Virus record (IMG/VR): IMGVR_UViG_3300023116_000356
Coordinates: 1 to 23,956 of that record
Length of the DNA stretch: 23,956 bases
DNA from: a virus
Reading direction: 5' to 3' (one strand)
Part shown: piece by piece, positions 1 through 7,665 of the stretch
How positions within the stretch are numbered: the stretch's first letter is position 1
Layout of the letters: the number at the start of each line of letters is the position of its first letter
Program-made: the position numbers and the translations under genes
The notes under the pieces: generated by a model
The model's input: the letters and a program-made list of their open reading frames with translations, nothing else
Database searches by the model: none
Told to the model about the DNA's origin: nothing

Positions 1-2364
1 GATAGATGCACACAACAGAGTCAGATAATAGATACCATCACTCACACCACGCTCAAATGATTGAACTTCCTGAGTATCGTAGATGTAATATACCTTGTTC
101 AGGTTATAGTTAGTGTTGTCAGTGTTGTAGGGTTGGAGTACAAAACCACTGATAGGTGCTCTAGGCAGAGGAGGATTCTGGTCCTTAGGAATGACATAAC
201 GAACGCGATAAGTTCTGTCAGTCAGGTTTCTAGCATCAGGAACACGCTTAATAAACGTTGTAGGAGTAAAGTTCAGAGTAGCGTATGTGGTGGTATTAGT
301 GCTGAGAGTCTGATAAATCTCGTTATTTGTGGCGTTGACAGACAGATACCAACCGCCAACCTGATTCGCTTGACCATTGATAGTGTAAGTATTACTATCA
401 AATTGGATAGGCGAACCATCATTACCTGCGGTAGTTCCAGATACAGTGGGACCAAAAGGATTGATCTCAGCAGAACGAATTGTGGGAGATTGACCAGCAG
501 CAGGAATCAACAAACAATAGAGTTTATCGGGCACTGCATTAACACCAGTGCCATCTTGTCTGGCACCTACAACATAACCCTGAACTTTGTTGGGTGGAGG
601 TGCAGTCTGAGACGTGTAACCATAGATATACAGTCTAGAACCAAGTACACCACCCTGACCAGCAAGTGCAGAGTTAATTACCTTAGTTCTAGCAATATCA
701 ATGTTAGTCCAGTTGATAGAAATCTCTGCTACATCAGACAAAGACTTGGGAGGAATGATGTGGGTGAGAGTTCCTGCCTTATCTTTAGTAAATGCAGTGC
801 GCTTAAATCCTTTAGAACGCAGTGCAGTATTACCAAAGTTAGAGTTACTGTTGGTGATAGACATGTCAGCACCAGCGTAACCAGCAAAGTGGTCACCATA
901 TCCCACGGCGAACACCGAAACGACCTGAATGAACGAGTCATTAGAACACTTAACGTGCGTATGTCTCCACCCTTTCTTATACTCAGCGAAACCATCTAGG
1001 TGAGCACCAGGACCACCCTCATCATAGTTTCCAGTTGATGCGTTATATTTAACGAACGCACGATCATCTTTTTGCAGTGACAGTCCAGTGAACTGTGCCA
1101 CAACCATAGATTTGAAACCTGTTGCTTTTGCACCATCAGCGTGCATACCATTCATGCCCCAGGTAGATCTAAGGGACAGGTTAAAGATGTAAGGAGATGC
1201 AGAGTCAACAGTGTCAATTTCAACTTTAACAACAATGTTAGAACCAATAGCATTGCCGCTAGGTTCTTCTGCTAATTGATAGGTAAATACGTTACCTGAT
1301 GCACTAGTTACCGAGAAAGATCCGTTGTAGAGTTGTGCGTCCAACTCCGACTGGTTTCCAGTAGATCCAGTGACACCAGAAATGTTAACGTTAACGCCGA
1401 CAGAAAACCCGTGGTTTTTTGGGTTTCCCTGCTCGTCAACTGTAATTGCTGTAGCAGTGTTGCCGTTGCGTGTAATTTGGAGAACTCTAAATTCATCGGA
1501 GATAGGTCCAACAATTCTGTTTTCCTCTACCCTTGCCTGAATCTGGTCAGTTGCAGGATCACCAGAGGTGTCAGGAATAGTAGCAAAACCGCGAGATACT
1601 TTCTGATAGTAAATATCTAGGTCGGTTCTTTCTAGCAGGTTAGGAATAGAAGAACCAGTAATCTCAGCAGAGTTTTCTACAGTGCCAAGGTCGTTAATCA
1701 GTTGGTTGAGAGTATTCGTACCATCGGCAAATTCAAATGCCGTAAGTTTGTGGTGAGAATACGAAGGAGGGATGGTTTCAGAATCATCTGGTTTGAAATA
1801 CACACCAGTTTGATCACCATCAAAGAATGAAAACTGCCAGAAGTAGCAACCACCAGTTACACGGAAAATGGCAGTTTGTGAGGGAACTTGTTCCTCAGTG
1901 TTGATACCTTTAGCAGGATAAGTTGTAGGATAGGGGACGTACTTAGGAATAATTTTAGTACGACGGAGGTCCATACCAACTAGAGAACAACCTCTAGGTA
2001 CGATTACGCCACCTTCTACAGAATTGTACTTATAGAGTACATTATTGGGAGAGGTAACATCCATGTTGGAGTTAGAATCCAACGGAGGAATGTTAGTGTA
2101 AAGGACTTCACCAGGACGATTGTCAATAATATACTCAGAAGGATAGAGCAGAATACTGAAGGCATCAAATTCGTCGTTAGACAAACCAACTCTGTACGAG
2201 AACCTTGCTACTTCAAGGAAAGCACGTTGCAGAGATTTGAATGGTCTGAGTGAGGAATTACCTCTGTTATCAATATCATCACTCGCATCAAAGTCATCAG
2301 GGTTGACATAAATGATACGACCCGTACGGGACGTGATGATATTCTTAAGACGAGTTAGTGCCAT
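1..2364 (-). CDS. Large virion structural / tail fibre-like protein, 3' end beyond window
   Basis: The reading frame is open from an ATG at 2364 to the left edge: 788 codons with no stop, so the C-terminus lies outside the window. The protein starts MALTRLKNIITSRTGRIIYV and soon shows a PFKSLQRAFLEVARF segment, which resembles the entry to a right-handed beta-helix (the 'PF.tlq.A' pattern of pectate-lyase-like fibre proteins). The rest is rich in Thr, Asn, Ser and Gly with short beta-type stretches and has no catalytic motif I recognise. A late promoter box (AATAAATA, 2389-2396) and an AAGGA element lie just upstream. From the lineage and its place beside two other structural genes I infer a tail fibre or other long surface protein. 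Its exact virion position is unknown. Confidence 0.75.
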   Translation of the reverse strand, partial: MALTRLKNIITSRTGRIIYVNPDDFDASDDIDNRGNSSLRPFKSLQRAFLEVARFSYRVGLSNDEFDAFSILLYPSEYIIDNRPGEVLYTNIPPLDSNSNMDVTSPNNVLYKYNSVEGGVIVPRGCSLVGMDLRRTKIIPKYVPYPTTYPAKGINTEEQVPSQTAIFRVTGGCYFWQFSFFDGDQTGVYFKPDDSETIPPSYSHHKLTAFEFADGTNTLNQLINDLGTVENSAEITGSSIPNLLERTDLDIYYQKVSRGFATIPDTSGDPATDQIQARVEENRIVGPISDEFRVLQITRNGNTATAITVDEQGNPKNHGFSVGVNVNISGVTGSTGNQSELDAQLYNGSFSVTSASGNVFTYQLAEEPSGNAIGSNIVVKVEIDTVDSASPYIFNLSLRSTWGMNGMHADGAKATGFKSMVVAQFTGLSLQKDDRAFVKYNASTGNYDEGGPGAHLDGFAEYKKGWRHTHVKCSNDSFIQVVSVFAVGYGDHFAGYAGADMSITNSNSNFGNTALRSKGFKRTAFTKDKAGTLTHIIPPKSLSDVAEISINWTNIDIARTKVINSALAGQGGVLGSRLYIYGYTSQTAPPPNKVQGYVVGARQDGTGVNAVPDKLYCLLIPAAGQSPTIRSAEINPFGPTVSGTTAGNDGSPIQFDSNTYTINGQANQVGGWYLSVNATNNEIYQTLSTNTTTYATLNFTPTTFIKRVPDARNLTDRTYRVRYVIPKDQNPPLPRAPISGFVLQPYNTDNTNYNLNKVYYIYDTQEVQSFERGVSDGIYYLTLLCASI

Positions 2365-2388
2365 CTTTTAGACTTTATCCTTCTGAGT

Positions 2389-2396
2389 TATTTATT
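2389..2396 (-). promoter_or_regulatory. T4-like late promoter box AATAAATA
   Basis: On the minus strand AATAAATA lies 25 nt before the ATG at 2364, between the stop of the 497-aa gene and the large fibre gene. It differs from the T4 late consensus TATAAATA only at the first base. Promoter function is inferred from motif and position. Confidence 0.55.
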
Positions 2397-2412
2397 GGAT
2401 CATCAAAGGGAA

Positions 2413-3906
2413 TTACGGTGCATCATCACCAGCACCACCAGCAGTATCTGCAACAGCGGTCTGATAATCAGTCGTACGCTGATAAAGACTCGTAGTAAGT
2501 TCGCTTACAGTATCTTGGAAAGCATCCAGTACAAAATTGACGCGACCGTTAGTTGCTTCAACCTTAATGGATTGTCCAGGTCCAATAATAATTCCCTTAC
2601 GCTCTTCAGAGGCAGACTGTGCGATAGCATCAGCATTGATAATTACATCAGCGGCATCAGTATTGCTAACGCTGCTGATAGTTGCAGTTGCCTTGCTAGT
2701 TGCAGTCTGACGGGGAGAATCTAGGAAAGTGTCAGTACCAACCCAGAGAGCAGATCCAGGACCATTAGTTACATAAGCGATGCCAGTCGCATCATCCCAA
2801 TCAAGAACAGTGCCATAACTGTCGCCAGCGATAGCATCAACAGCATAGGTAACATCACGATAGGTAAATGAATCGGTGATGACCCATCCGCTAACATCTT
2901 TAAGTCCTTCATCTACTTGAGTATATACCCAAACTTCATTGAAAGTATACTCCTCAGAGAAGACAAACCACTGTGAATCGTCATCATAGTTAGCATCCGC
3001 AAAATCAAATGGATACCATTGAGTAACAAGTTCAGCACCACTTAGATCGTATTGAACATACGCATTAGCAGAACCTGCGGTGCCAGAGGTAGTCTTACCA
3101 GTGGTATATTCAGTCTGTCCAGTGTTAGTACCACCAGCAAATTCCGAGAATCTCAAATCAATACCAGTCATGCTGGTGTGAGATACATCAAAACGATAAA
3201 CACGGTCGGTCAGCAGTTCAGGTTGAATCTGATTTTGCAGACGATATACAGTACCGCTAGCGCCATCGTTAAACACAAATCTACTTACAGCAGTAGCAAT
3301 ACCACCAACACTAACAGTACCAGAAGTGGTTGATGAACCACCAGTAAGAACATCGCCTTCAGCAAATGTACCACCAGCAACATTACCCACCCAAAGAACA
3401 CCATCATTGTCTACACCAGGGACAAATTCGTAGACGGTTCCAGTAACACCACCACCATTACTTACAGTTTCACCATTAGCATAATCTGGCGAGGGACTAC
3501 TTGCATTATCGGCAACGTTTTCTAGGGTGAAAGCAATCAGAGATTCATATCTTACCAGATAAGTTGTAATTGCAGGGTCAACAACATCTAGGAGATACGC
3601 ACACTTCTCACCATCAGTGCTGGTGAACTTAGTGCCAGGAATTGCATCTGCGAGAGGAATAGCAGCAGACAGACTCCACTTTACGTTACTGATAATATCT
3701 CCACGATGCAATTTATAAGTGGTAGCATCCAAAGTCAATGCCTGATCCCACTGTCGTAGAGAAATGTTGTAAGTATCAGCACCACTATTGTCACAGTTTA
3801 CAATAACTGTTCCAGTAGCAGAACTGAATACATCGTTCTTAAATAGTGTGGTCTCGGTCGCCGCAGCAGGTTTTACCGCGCCAAGAACTCCAGTGTTAGT
3901 TGCCAT
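2413..3906 (-). CDS. Virion structural protein (497 aa)
   Basis: An ATG start at 3906 (MATNTGVLGAVKPAAATETT) follows the upstream stop by only 4 nt, so the gene is probably co-transcribed with the 439-aa gene. The protein is acidic, rich in Gly, Thr, Ser and Val, and has no cysteine-rich or enzymatic motif. Two internal segments look related: one around GVLWVGNVAGGTFAEGDVLT and one around SALWVGTDTFLDSPRQ, each after a G-T-V turn, suggesting a repeated small beta-domain. The composition fits a secreted or virion beta-protein rather than an enzyme. Context (between two fibre-type genes, behind a late promoter) supports a structural role. I cannot say whether it is tail fibre, head decoration or baseplate. 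Confidence 0.7.
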   Translation of the reverse strand: MATNTGVLGAVKPAAATETTLFKNDVFSSATGTVIVNCDNSGADTYNISLRQWDQALTLDATTYKLHRGDIISNVKWSLSAAIPLADAIPGTKFTSTDGEKCAYLLDVVDPAITTYLVRYESLIAFTLENVADNASSPSPDYANGETVSNGGGVTGTVYEFVPGVDNDGVLWVGNVAGGTFAEGDVLTGGSSTTSGTVSVGGIATAVSRFVFNDGASGTVYRLQNQIQPELLTDRVYRFDVSHTSMTGIDLRFSEFAGGTNTGQTEYTTGKTTSGTAGSANAYVQYDLSGAELVTQWYPFDFADANYDDDSQWFVFSEEYTFNEVWVYTQVDEGLKDVSGWVITDSFTYRDVTYAVDAIAGDSYGTVLDWDDATGIAYVTNGPGSALWVGTDTFLDSPRQTATSKATATISSVSNTDAADVIINADAIAQSASEERKGIIIGPGQSIKVEATNGRVNFVLDAFQDTVSELTTSLYQRTTDYQTAVADTAGGAGDDAP

Positions 3907-3910
3907 TTAA

Positions 3911-5230
3911 TTAAAAGATCTGTGAGAGGTAAAGTTGTTGTTGACGAACGCGAGAGGTTAATTTTTGAGCACCAATACCAGCACCAAATTGTACGTCTTC
4001 AAGGGCAACGTTGTTGGTGGACAGCAACGTAGCGTCAGAATCTGGGAACTTGATGTTACGAAGTTGAGTAATGTTAGTCAGATCAATTCTGACTCGTCTT
4101 TGCTCGTCAAGATCATCAACCAGATCAACTCTATTTAGTTCCTTGTTAGTAAGTTTCTGAGTGGCGTTAGTAGTTACCAGAACACTCGGATTGAGAGGTT
4201 CGTTAAGGTTCTCACTAGGAAACTGGAACTGATAGTTAAGAGACTCAAACTGATTAGTCAGATTGAAAATAACTCTCTTGGTAGGAGTTGTACCATCAGC
4301 AAGAATCAGATCTTCAATAACTTTGTTACTGAGAGATTGAGTAGAATCAGTACCAACCAGAGTCAGAGAAAGATCAGGGAAGACTACTGTACGATCAGAG
4401 GTTAGTGATGCTGTGTCAAACGTAATAGCAGGTGCATCAGTTGCAGTAGTGGATGCAAACTTGGCATCAATGAGAGTCTTACCAGACAGTTTCTGGGTAG
4501 ACACATCATCAACAAGTTCACTCGTTACAACAGCAATACCAGGATCGGGCAACTGATAAGTTTTAGTGCCAGTTACAGTTTCATCCCAGTCAAAAGTGAA
4601 ACGAGCGTTCTTTTCATTGTTACCAACACCATCACGAATAGTGAATCGTTGGTCTTCAATAATAATATCTTTGTTTGTAATCAACTGGTTGGTATCATCA
4701 CCCAGAAGAACAGTACCACCGCCAGTAACAATCTCAGGCAGAGTAAATACTCGGGTGCCACCAGTATTACCGATGTTACCTACTTCAAAACGTGCCTTAC
4801 GAGTGTTATCACTATTATCTTGAAGGACAAATAGGTTGTCATTAAGTAGAAGTTGACCAGTAACTTCTACTCTACCCGCACCTTTGGGAGAGATAATAAT
4901 GTTGGAGTTAGTAGCAGAGTCGTCGGCAACTGTGATCAGGTTCGTAGAAGAACCATCGGTATTCTCAATACGAGAGAAATAGAAACCACCAGAACCATAC
5001 GAGATACCGAATTGATTGTACGCATTTTGGTACAGTCCAGTATCACGGTCTAGGTCAAAACACAGTCCAGGTGCTGCTTTAGTACCTGCCGAAACAGTCT
5101 TAAAAAGTTGATTAACTTTTGACTTACGGTTAGGAATCAGTGGGTCTGATACGACAACGGGGAGAATTGCTTCTCCTGACAAGTTGGCGTCATCAATGCC
5201 ATCTAACTGTGAGATTTTCTTAGTTGCCAC
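3911..5230 (-). CDS. Repeat-containing tail fibre-like structural protein (439 aa)
   Basis: I chose the GTG at 5230 because the MATKKISQLDGI N-terminus is typical of phage fibre proteins and a TATAAATA box lies 25 nt upstream. An N-terminal segment (about 55-125) carries GLCFDLDRDTGLYQ, a common fibre head motif. From about residue 146 to the end there are about five copies of a unit of 51-64 residues. Each begins near ARFxF or RVxF, continues through a beta-hairpin ending in FPD or LPE, and closes with TQxLTNKxL (residues 181, 245, 297, 357 and a degenerate copy at 421). TLTNK-type repeats are known from trimeric phage fibres. The inferred role is an extended repetitive virion fibre or collar component. 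No enzyme motif was seen. Confidence 0.7.
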   Translation of the reverse strand: MATKKISQLDGIDDANLSGEAILPVVVSDPLIPNRKSKVNQLFKTVSAGTKAAPGLCFDLDRDTGLYQNAYNQFGISYGSGGFYFSRIENTDGSSTNLITVADDSATNSNIIISPKGAGRVEVTGQLLLNDNLFVLQDNSDNTRKARFEVGNIGNTGGTRVFTLPEIVTGGGTVLLGDDTNQLITNKDIIIEDQRFTIRDGVGNNEKNARFTFDWDETVTGTKTYQLPDPGIAVVTSELVDDVSTQKLSGKTLIDAKFASTTATDAPAITFDTASLTSDRTVVFPDLSLTLVGTDSTQSLSNKVIEDLILADGTTPTKRVIFNLTNQFESLNYQFQFPSENLNEPLNPSVLVTTNATQKLTNKELNRVDLVDDLDEQRRVRIDLTNITQLRNIKFPDSDATLLSTNNVALEDVQFGAGIGAQKLTSRVRQQQLYLSQIF

Positions 5231-5253
5231 AGACTCAATATCTTGCTACTTTT

Positions 5254-5379
5254 TTATTTATACGTTCTAGGATAGAGCGTATTGTACATCATAAACCCTC
5301 GGAGTCTTCGGACTGGATCCCAAGGAACTCCGAGAGATAAGCAGCACTCTTTATAACTTTCCCACTCAGTCAAGGGCAT
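5254..5379 (-). CDS. Small hypothetical protein (41 aa)
   Basis: An ATG at 5379 gives MPLTEWESYKECCLSLGVPW and so on, ending YPRTYK and TAA at 5254. It overlaps the last 14 nt of the 90-aa gene upstream, the same tight style as other genes of this block, and fills what would otherwise be a 135-nt gap. It has a Cys pair (residues 12-13) and a basic C-terminal half. No clear ribosome binding site is visible. The last codons double as a late promoter box, and the middle can fold into RNA hairpins (5298-5334), so the sequence could instead be conserved for regulation. I do not recognise a family. Confidence 0.45.
   Translation of the reverse strand: MPLTEWESYKECCLSLGVPWDPVRRLRGFMMYNTLYPRTYK
5255..5262 (-). 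promoter_or_regulatory. Late promoter TATAAATA for the 439-aa fibre gene
   Basis: A perfect TATAAATA on the minus strand, 25 nt before the GTG at 5230. It is written over the last codons and stop (TAT AAA TAA) of the 41-aa frame at 5254-5379. It is an exact match to the T4 late consensus, but activity is inferred. Confidence 0.75.
5298..5334 (-). repeat. Inverted repeat with an alternative UUCG tetraloop hairpin
   Basis: CTCGGAGT (5298-5305) pairs with ACTCCGAG (5327-5334) across a 21-nt loop. On the plus strand the sequence AGTC-TTCG-GACT (5303-5314) can form a competing hairpin with a C(UUCG)G tetraloop. On the transcribed minus strand the tetraloop would read CGAA, so the 8-bp outer stem is the relevant one for minus-strand RNA. 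There is no T-run after it, so it is not a standard terminator. It lies inside the 41-aa frame. Confidence 0.4.
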
Positions 5380-5638
5380 CAAGTTTGCTGTGCTTTCGGG
5401 AGGTTGGTTGTTGTCGTCCACAAATAAGACTCTTTACTGATTGTGCTTTTTGCATGTACTGTTCATGATACTTTTCCCACTCAGTAACTACATCAATTAG
5501 ATCGTAGAAAAAGTCGGAAGGAGTAATATCTTCATCGTTCAGATAATCTGCAACACAGTCATCTAAACGATTTTTACGTTGTTCAGAATAAGTGCCAGGA
5601 TACACATAAGGAACATCAGGCAGATTGTTGATTTTCAT
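5366..5638 (-). CDS. Small conserved-looking hypothetical protein (90 aa)
   Basis: I take the ATG at 5638 (MKINNLPDVPYVYPGTYSEQ) rather than the longer upstream frame, because the upstream extension is only the antiparallel reading of the neighbouring gene and the MKINNLPDVP start looks natural. It overlaps the 3' end of the 71-aa gene by 23 nt. The protein has an acidic helical core (DDCVADYLNDED, then DLIDVVTEWEKYHEQYMQKA), which looks like a short helical bundle, and a Lys/Ser-rich tail. There is no signal peptide, membrane segment or enzyme motif. It sits in the dense block of small genes and its function is unknown. Confidence 0.6.
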   Translation of the reverse strand: MKINNLPDVPYVYPGTYSEQRKNRLDDCVADYLNDEDITPSDFFYDLIDVVTEWEKYHEQYMQKAQSVKSLICGRQQPTSRKHSKLDALD

Positions 5639-5831
5639 GTTTCTTAGTTTGGAAGTAAAGTTTGTAATAACGTTGTTTAATGCTATCAAGTGTATCCATG
5701 TCTTCCTTAAATCCCATATACTTGAGGAGTGAGTATGACCCCTCAAGTTCAGAGATTAGGCGGAGAATGTTAACCGAATGGGGTTCCATTCCGCCAAATT
5801 TATATGTGCTATTCTTTTGACTTGGGTGCAT
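5616..5831 (-). CDS. Small hypothetical protein (71 aa)
   Basis: The frame opens at ATG 5831 (MHPSQKNSTYKFGGMEPHSV) and ends TGA at 5616. It overlaps the preceding 48-aa gene by 23 nt and the following 90-aa gene by 23 nt. An alternative start is the internal ATG at 5789 (MEPHSVNIL), which has GGCGGA directly before it but at very short spacing. I keep the longer form because the neighbours overlap similarly. The body is helical (residues about 20-65, SELEGSYSLLKYMGFKEDMD) with a Lys/Gln-rich end. No known domain was recognised. Confidence 0.5.
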   Translation of the reverse strand: MHPSQKNSTYKFGGMEPHSVNILRLISELEGSYSLLKYMGFKEDMDTLDSIKQRYYKLYFQTKKHENQQSA

Positions 5832-5955
5832 GTGGGGGCGTCACTCGGTTATTAACTACAGAGTTATGCAGTTGTTTCAGTGCAGCAGCAGTTTCAGGAG
5901 TTTCCTCCCAGGTCCAAGTGTTGCCGTTTTTGTCAACAAATTCGCGGGTTGTCAT
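5809..5955 (-). CDS. Small hypothetical protein (48 aa)
   Basis: An ATG at 5955 gives MTTREFVDKNGNTWTWEETP and so on, ending APKSKE and TAG at 5809. The start is well supported: GGAGG lies at 5962-5966, with the spacing expected of a strong Shine-Dalgarno, and the ATG overlaps the upstream stop as ATGA (5952-5955), which implies translational coupling. The N-terminal DKNGNTWTWEETPE segment looks like a small beta-hairpin followed by a helix (ETAAALKQLHNSV). I recognise no family. It fills an otherwise empty gap between two better-sized genes. Confidence 0.65.
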   Translation of the reverse strand: MTTREFVDKNGNTWTWEETPETAAALKQLHNSVVNNRVTPPHAPKSKE

Positions 5956-6254
5956 AGTTTTCCTCCAACTACTCCAGAGTTAAGAACTGTACTGTGATCA
6001 TCAAGACTTCCATCTTGAATAGATTTGAGATGCCAACGTGTGATTTCTAGCACCGTTTGATAATCCAGACCAGTGATAAAGTGCTGACCTAGGGGTTCTT
6101 TTAGAATACTAGTATGCATTCCAAAACGAGTCTCTTTGATGTAAAACGCATCATCAATCCACTCAACATCTTCGGGGATGTTTTTTTCAACTGTTCCGCC
6201 AAAAGAGTCGGACAGTTTTACTTTTCGTTTGGTTTCGGGTTGAGTTTCAGTCAT
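5952..6254 (-). CDS. Hypothetical protein (100 aa)
   Basis: ATG at 6254 (MTETQPETKRKVKLSDSFGG), stop TGA at 5952 overlapping the next ATG. It starts 3 nt after the stop of the 56-aa gene. The sequence has a basic start, then EKNIPEDVEWIDDAFYIKET, a helical segment with ITRWHLKSIQDG, and a conserved-looking end NSGVVGGKL. That C-terminal end also encodes the Shine-Dalgarno of the downstream gene. There is no membrane segment and no recognised catalytic motif. It belongs to the small-gene block, probably on the same transcript as its neighbours. Its function is unknown. Confidence 0.6.
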   Translation of the reverse strand: MTETQPETKRKVKLSDSFGGTVEKNIPEDVEWIDDAFYIKETRFGMHTSILKEPLGQHFITGLDYQTVLEITRWHLKSIQDGSLDDHSTVLNSGVVGGKL

Positions 6255-6257
6255 AGG

Positions 6258-6428
6258 TCATTCAGACTGTTTGCAGTCTAGCACATAATCTACCGTATTG
6301 GCAACATCTAACATCGCATCTTTAAGAAACTCTCGTTGCCCAGACTCCATCAGACTGTGGTCATCGTCATCTGTAAGAGTCCATCGCCACTGTTTCATCT
6401 CTGTGGCATACCATAGATTGATTTTCAT
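6258..6428 (-). CDS. Small hypothetical protein MKINLWY... (56 aa)
   Basis: I choose the ATG at 6428 (MKINLWYATEMKQWRWTLTD) over the ATG at 6446. A late promoter box GATAAATA occupies 6446-6453, so a transcript from it would begin downstream of the first ATG and upstream of the second. The protein is rich in Trp and Asp early (QWRWTLTDDDDHSLMESGQ) and ends in a helix (REFLKDAMLDVANTVDYVLD). It resembles, from memory only, small proteins common in T4-like cyanophages, with no assigned role. It stops 3 nt before the next gene. Confidence 0.6.
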   Translation of the reverse strand: MKINLWYATEMKQWRWTLTDDDDHSLMESGQREFLKDAMLDVANTVDYVLDCKQSE

Positions 6429-6445
6429 GTCGGATGCTTTTTCCA

Positions 6446-6453
6446 TATTTATC
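6446..6453 (-). promoter_or_regulatory. Late promoter box GATAAATA overlapping an oxygenase stop codon
   Basis: GATAAATA on the minus strand shares TGA with the end of the 198-aa oxygenase-like gene (stop at 6452-6454). It lies 17 nt before the chosen ATG at 6428. One base off TATAAATA. Function is inferred. Confidence 0.55.
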
Positions 6454-7048
6454 AGATGCGATGGAGAAAGTATAGCAAAGTTAATCGGGAGTCGTCAAGA
6501 TTGTCACCAAAGAATGACTCTTCCGAGTGAGTAACATTGCTGTACCACATTGCCATGCGATTGTAAACATTATCAATAGTATGAACTTTACGATAACAAC
6601 TACGAATCGTGTTGTTTGCCTCCATGGCATCATCGTAGTTTGGATCTGGATCCATGAAAAACTTTTTACGATTGTACTTCACATCTCTCGCTTTAGTACA
6701 ACCTGGGACTGGTTCATAAAAACTTGTCCCACTGTTCTTAGCAGGATTTGGCGATAGATATATAGCACCTGCTAATGTAGCATCGTCATCTATGTGAGGC
6801 CAACCCTGACCAAATTTGGCAGGAACGTATGCAAACTCTGCCTTCATTACGTTGAGTCTATGTCTAGAACAGATTGGAAACTGCATTAGACGTAGTGACA
6901 GTTCATCCCACAGATTTTTGTCAATCTCATGAATCATCTTAGATCTAAATCCAGGATAGTTATCATGACCATGCTTTCCATATTCTTGCGCTAGAGCAAG
7001 TTGACGGATTTCATCTGGTTTGTCAAAAAAATTGTCTGAAATGTACAT
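6452..7048 (-). CDS. 2OG-Fe(II) oxygenase-like protein (198 aa)
   Basis: ATG at 7048 (MYISDNFFDKPDEIRQLALA); its first base is the last base of the upstream TGA (TGATG coupling). The motif set fits the double-stranded beta-helix dioxygenases. W-P-H85-I-D87 is the HxD iron pair; LAGAIYLSP follows as the next strand; GTSFYEP comes after that. The distal iron ligand is H174 in NVTHSEESFFG. R188 in DSRLTLLYF is the expected 2-oxoglutarate salt-bridge residue. Such enzymes hydroxylate proteins, nucleic acids or small molecules using O2 and 2-oxoglutarate, and T4-like cyanophages are known to carry several. The substrate is unknown. The adjacent 205-aa gene has the same fold signature, so the two may act together. 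Confidence 0.7.
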   Translation of the reverse strand: MYISDNFFDKPDEIRQLALAQEYGKHGHDNYPGFRSKMIHEIDKNLWDELSLRLMQFPICSRHRLNVMKAEFAYVPAKFGQGWPHIDDDATLAGAIYLSPNPAKNSGTSFYEPVPGCTKARDVKYNRKKFFMDPDPNYDDAMEANNTIRSCYRKVHTIDNVYNRMAMWYSNVTHSEESFFGDNLDDSRLTLLYFLHRI

Positions 7049-7665
7049 CAGATTGGGATGAATGTGAAGGTCTTACATTGGTACTTAGTATCACTGCTAC
7101 GCATCACATTTCCAGCAATAGTAACTCTGGGCATGTGATCAAATTCTCCTGTAGGAACTACTTCGTGCATTCTATCTCCAGGACCAATATACAACTTTCC
7201 AGTCTCATTCTTGATACGATATAACTCATCATCACCATCATAGAATACAGTTTCAGTATTCTGTGGATAGATTGACAAATACCAATGAATTGGATACTGA
7301 TGGAAATGTTTATGTAGCAAACCATCTTTGGGATGAGTATTTACCCAACATTGTGTCCATGCACGTTCTTCCATTCCGATGTAATCTCGGATAGATTCCT
7401 TTACATGAGCAAACAGATCATAGACTACATTATCTCTGGGATTGCAGGCAAAAAAGTTATAATAACCATACAACCATGTGCTGTTAGGATAGTCTGGATT
7501 GTGCTGATGTTTGCCCTCTCTAACATATGAAACGCCATCTAAAACACCAGATGCTCTTGCACTGGTTTCGGCACATGCGTCACACAAGTGTATATGATAC
7601 TGACGAACAAAGTCAATATCATATACCTTATAGTCGCTTAGTTTGTCTGTTGAAGATGAATTCAC
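7048..7665 (-). CDS. Putative 2OG-Fe(II) oxygenase / cupin-like protein (205 aa)
   Basis: ATG at 7665 (MNSSSTDKLSDYKVYDIDFV), overlapping the CpeT-like gene by 38 nt and coupled to the next gene through TGATG. The C-terminal half (about 100-205) reads as a jelly-roll: WVNTHPKDGLLHKHFHQYP holds candidate metal ligands H118 and H120, then HWYLSIYPQ, then GPGDRMHEVVPTG with distal H167, then R180 in PRVTIAGNV. This is the order seen in 2OG-Fe(II) oxygenases of the HxH type. The N-terminal half has CDAC (28-31) and many aromatics and is not recognised. I am fairly sure of the fold and unsure of activity or substrate. Confidence 0.6.
   Translation of the reverse strand: MNSSSTDKLSDYKVYDIDFVRQYHIHLCDACAETSARASGVLDGVSYVREGKHQHNPDYPNSTWLYGYYNFFACNPRDNVVYDLFAHVKESIRDYIGMEERAWTQCWVNTHPKDGLLHKHFHQYPIHWYLSIYPQNTETVFYDGDDELYRIKNETGKLYIGPGDRMHEVVPTGEFDHMPRVTIAGNVMRSSDTKYQCKTFTFIPI

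Noticed and set aside
61-999. Long open frame (312 codons) on the plus strand at the left end
   Set aside because: It lies exactly in the codon register of the minus-strand structural gene and is open only because TTA, CTA and TCA triplets are absent there; the product is Ser/Arg/Cys-rich and unlike a protein, and no start signal precedes it.
5281-5340. tRNA-like or terminator-like element
   Set aside because: No cloverleaf can be drawn and no T-run follows the stem; kept only as an inverted repeat.
5366-5746. Longer frame for the 90-aa gene starting at 5746
   Set aside because: The first 36 residues cover the neighbouring 71-aa gene in another frame and look non-native; the ATG at 5638 fits better.
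5797-5804. TATAAATT as a late promoter
   Set aside because: Last base is off, and the predicted transcript would start at or past the possible ATG at 5789 with no leader.
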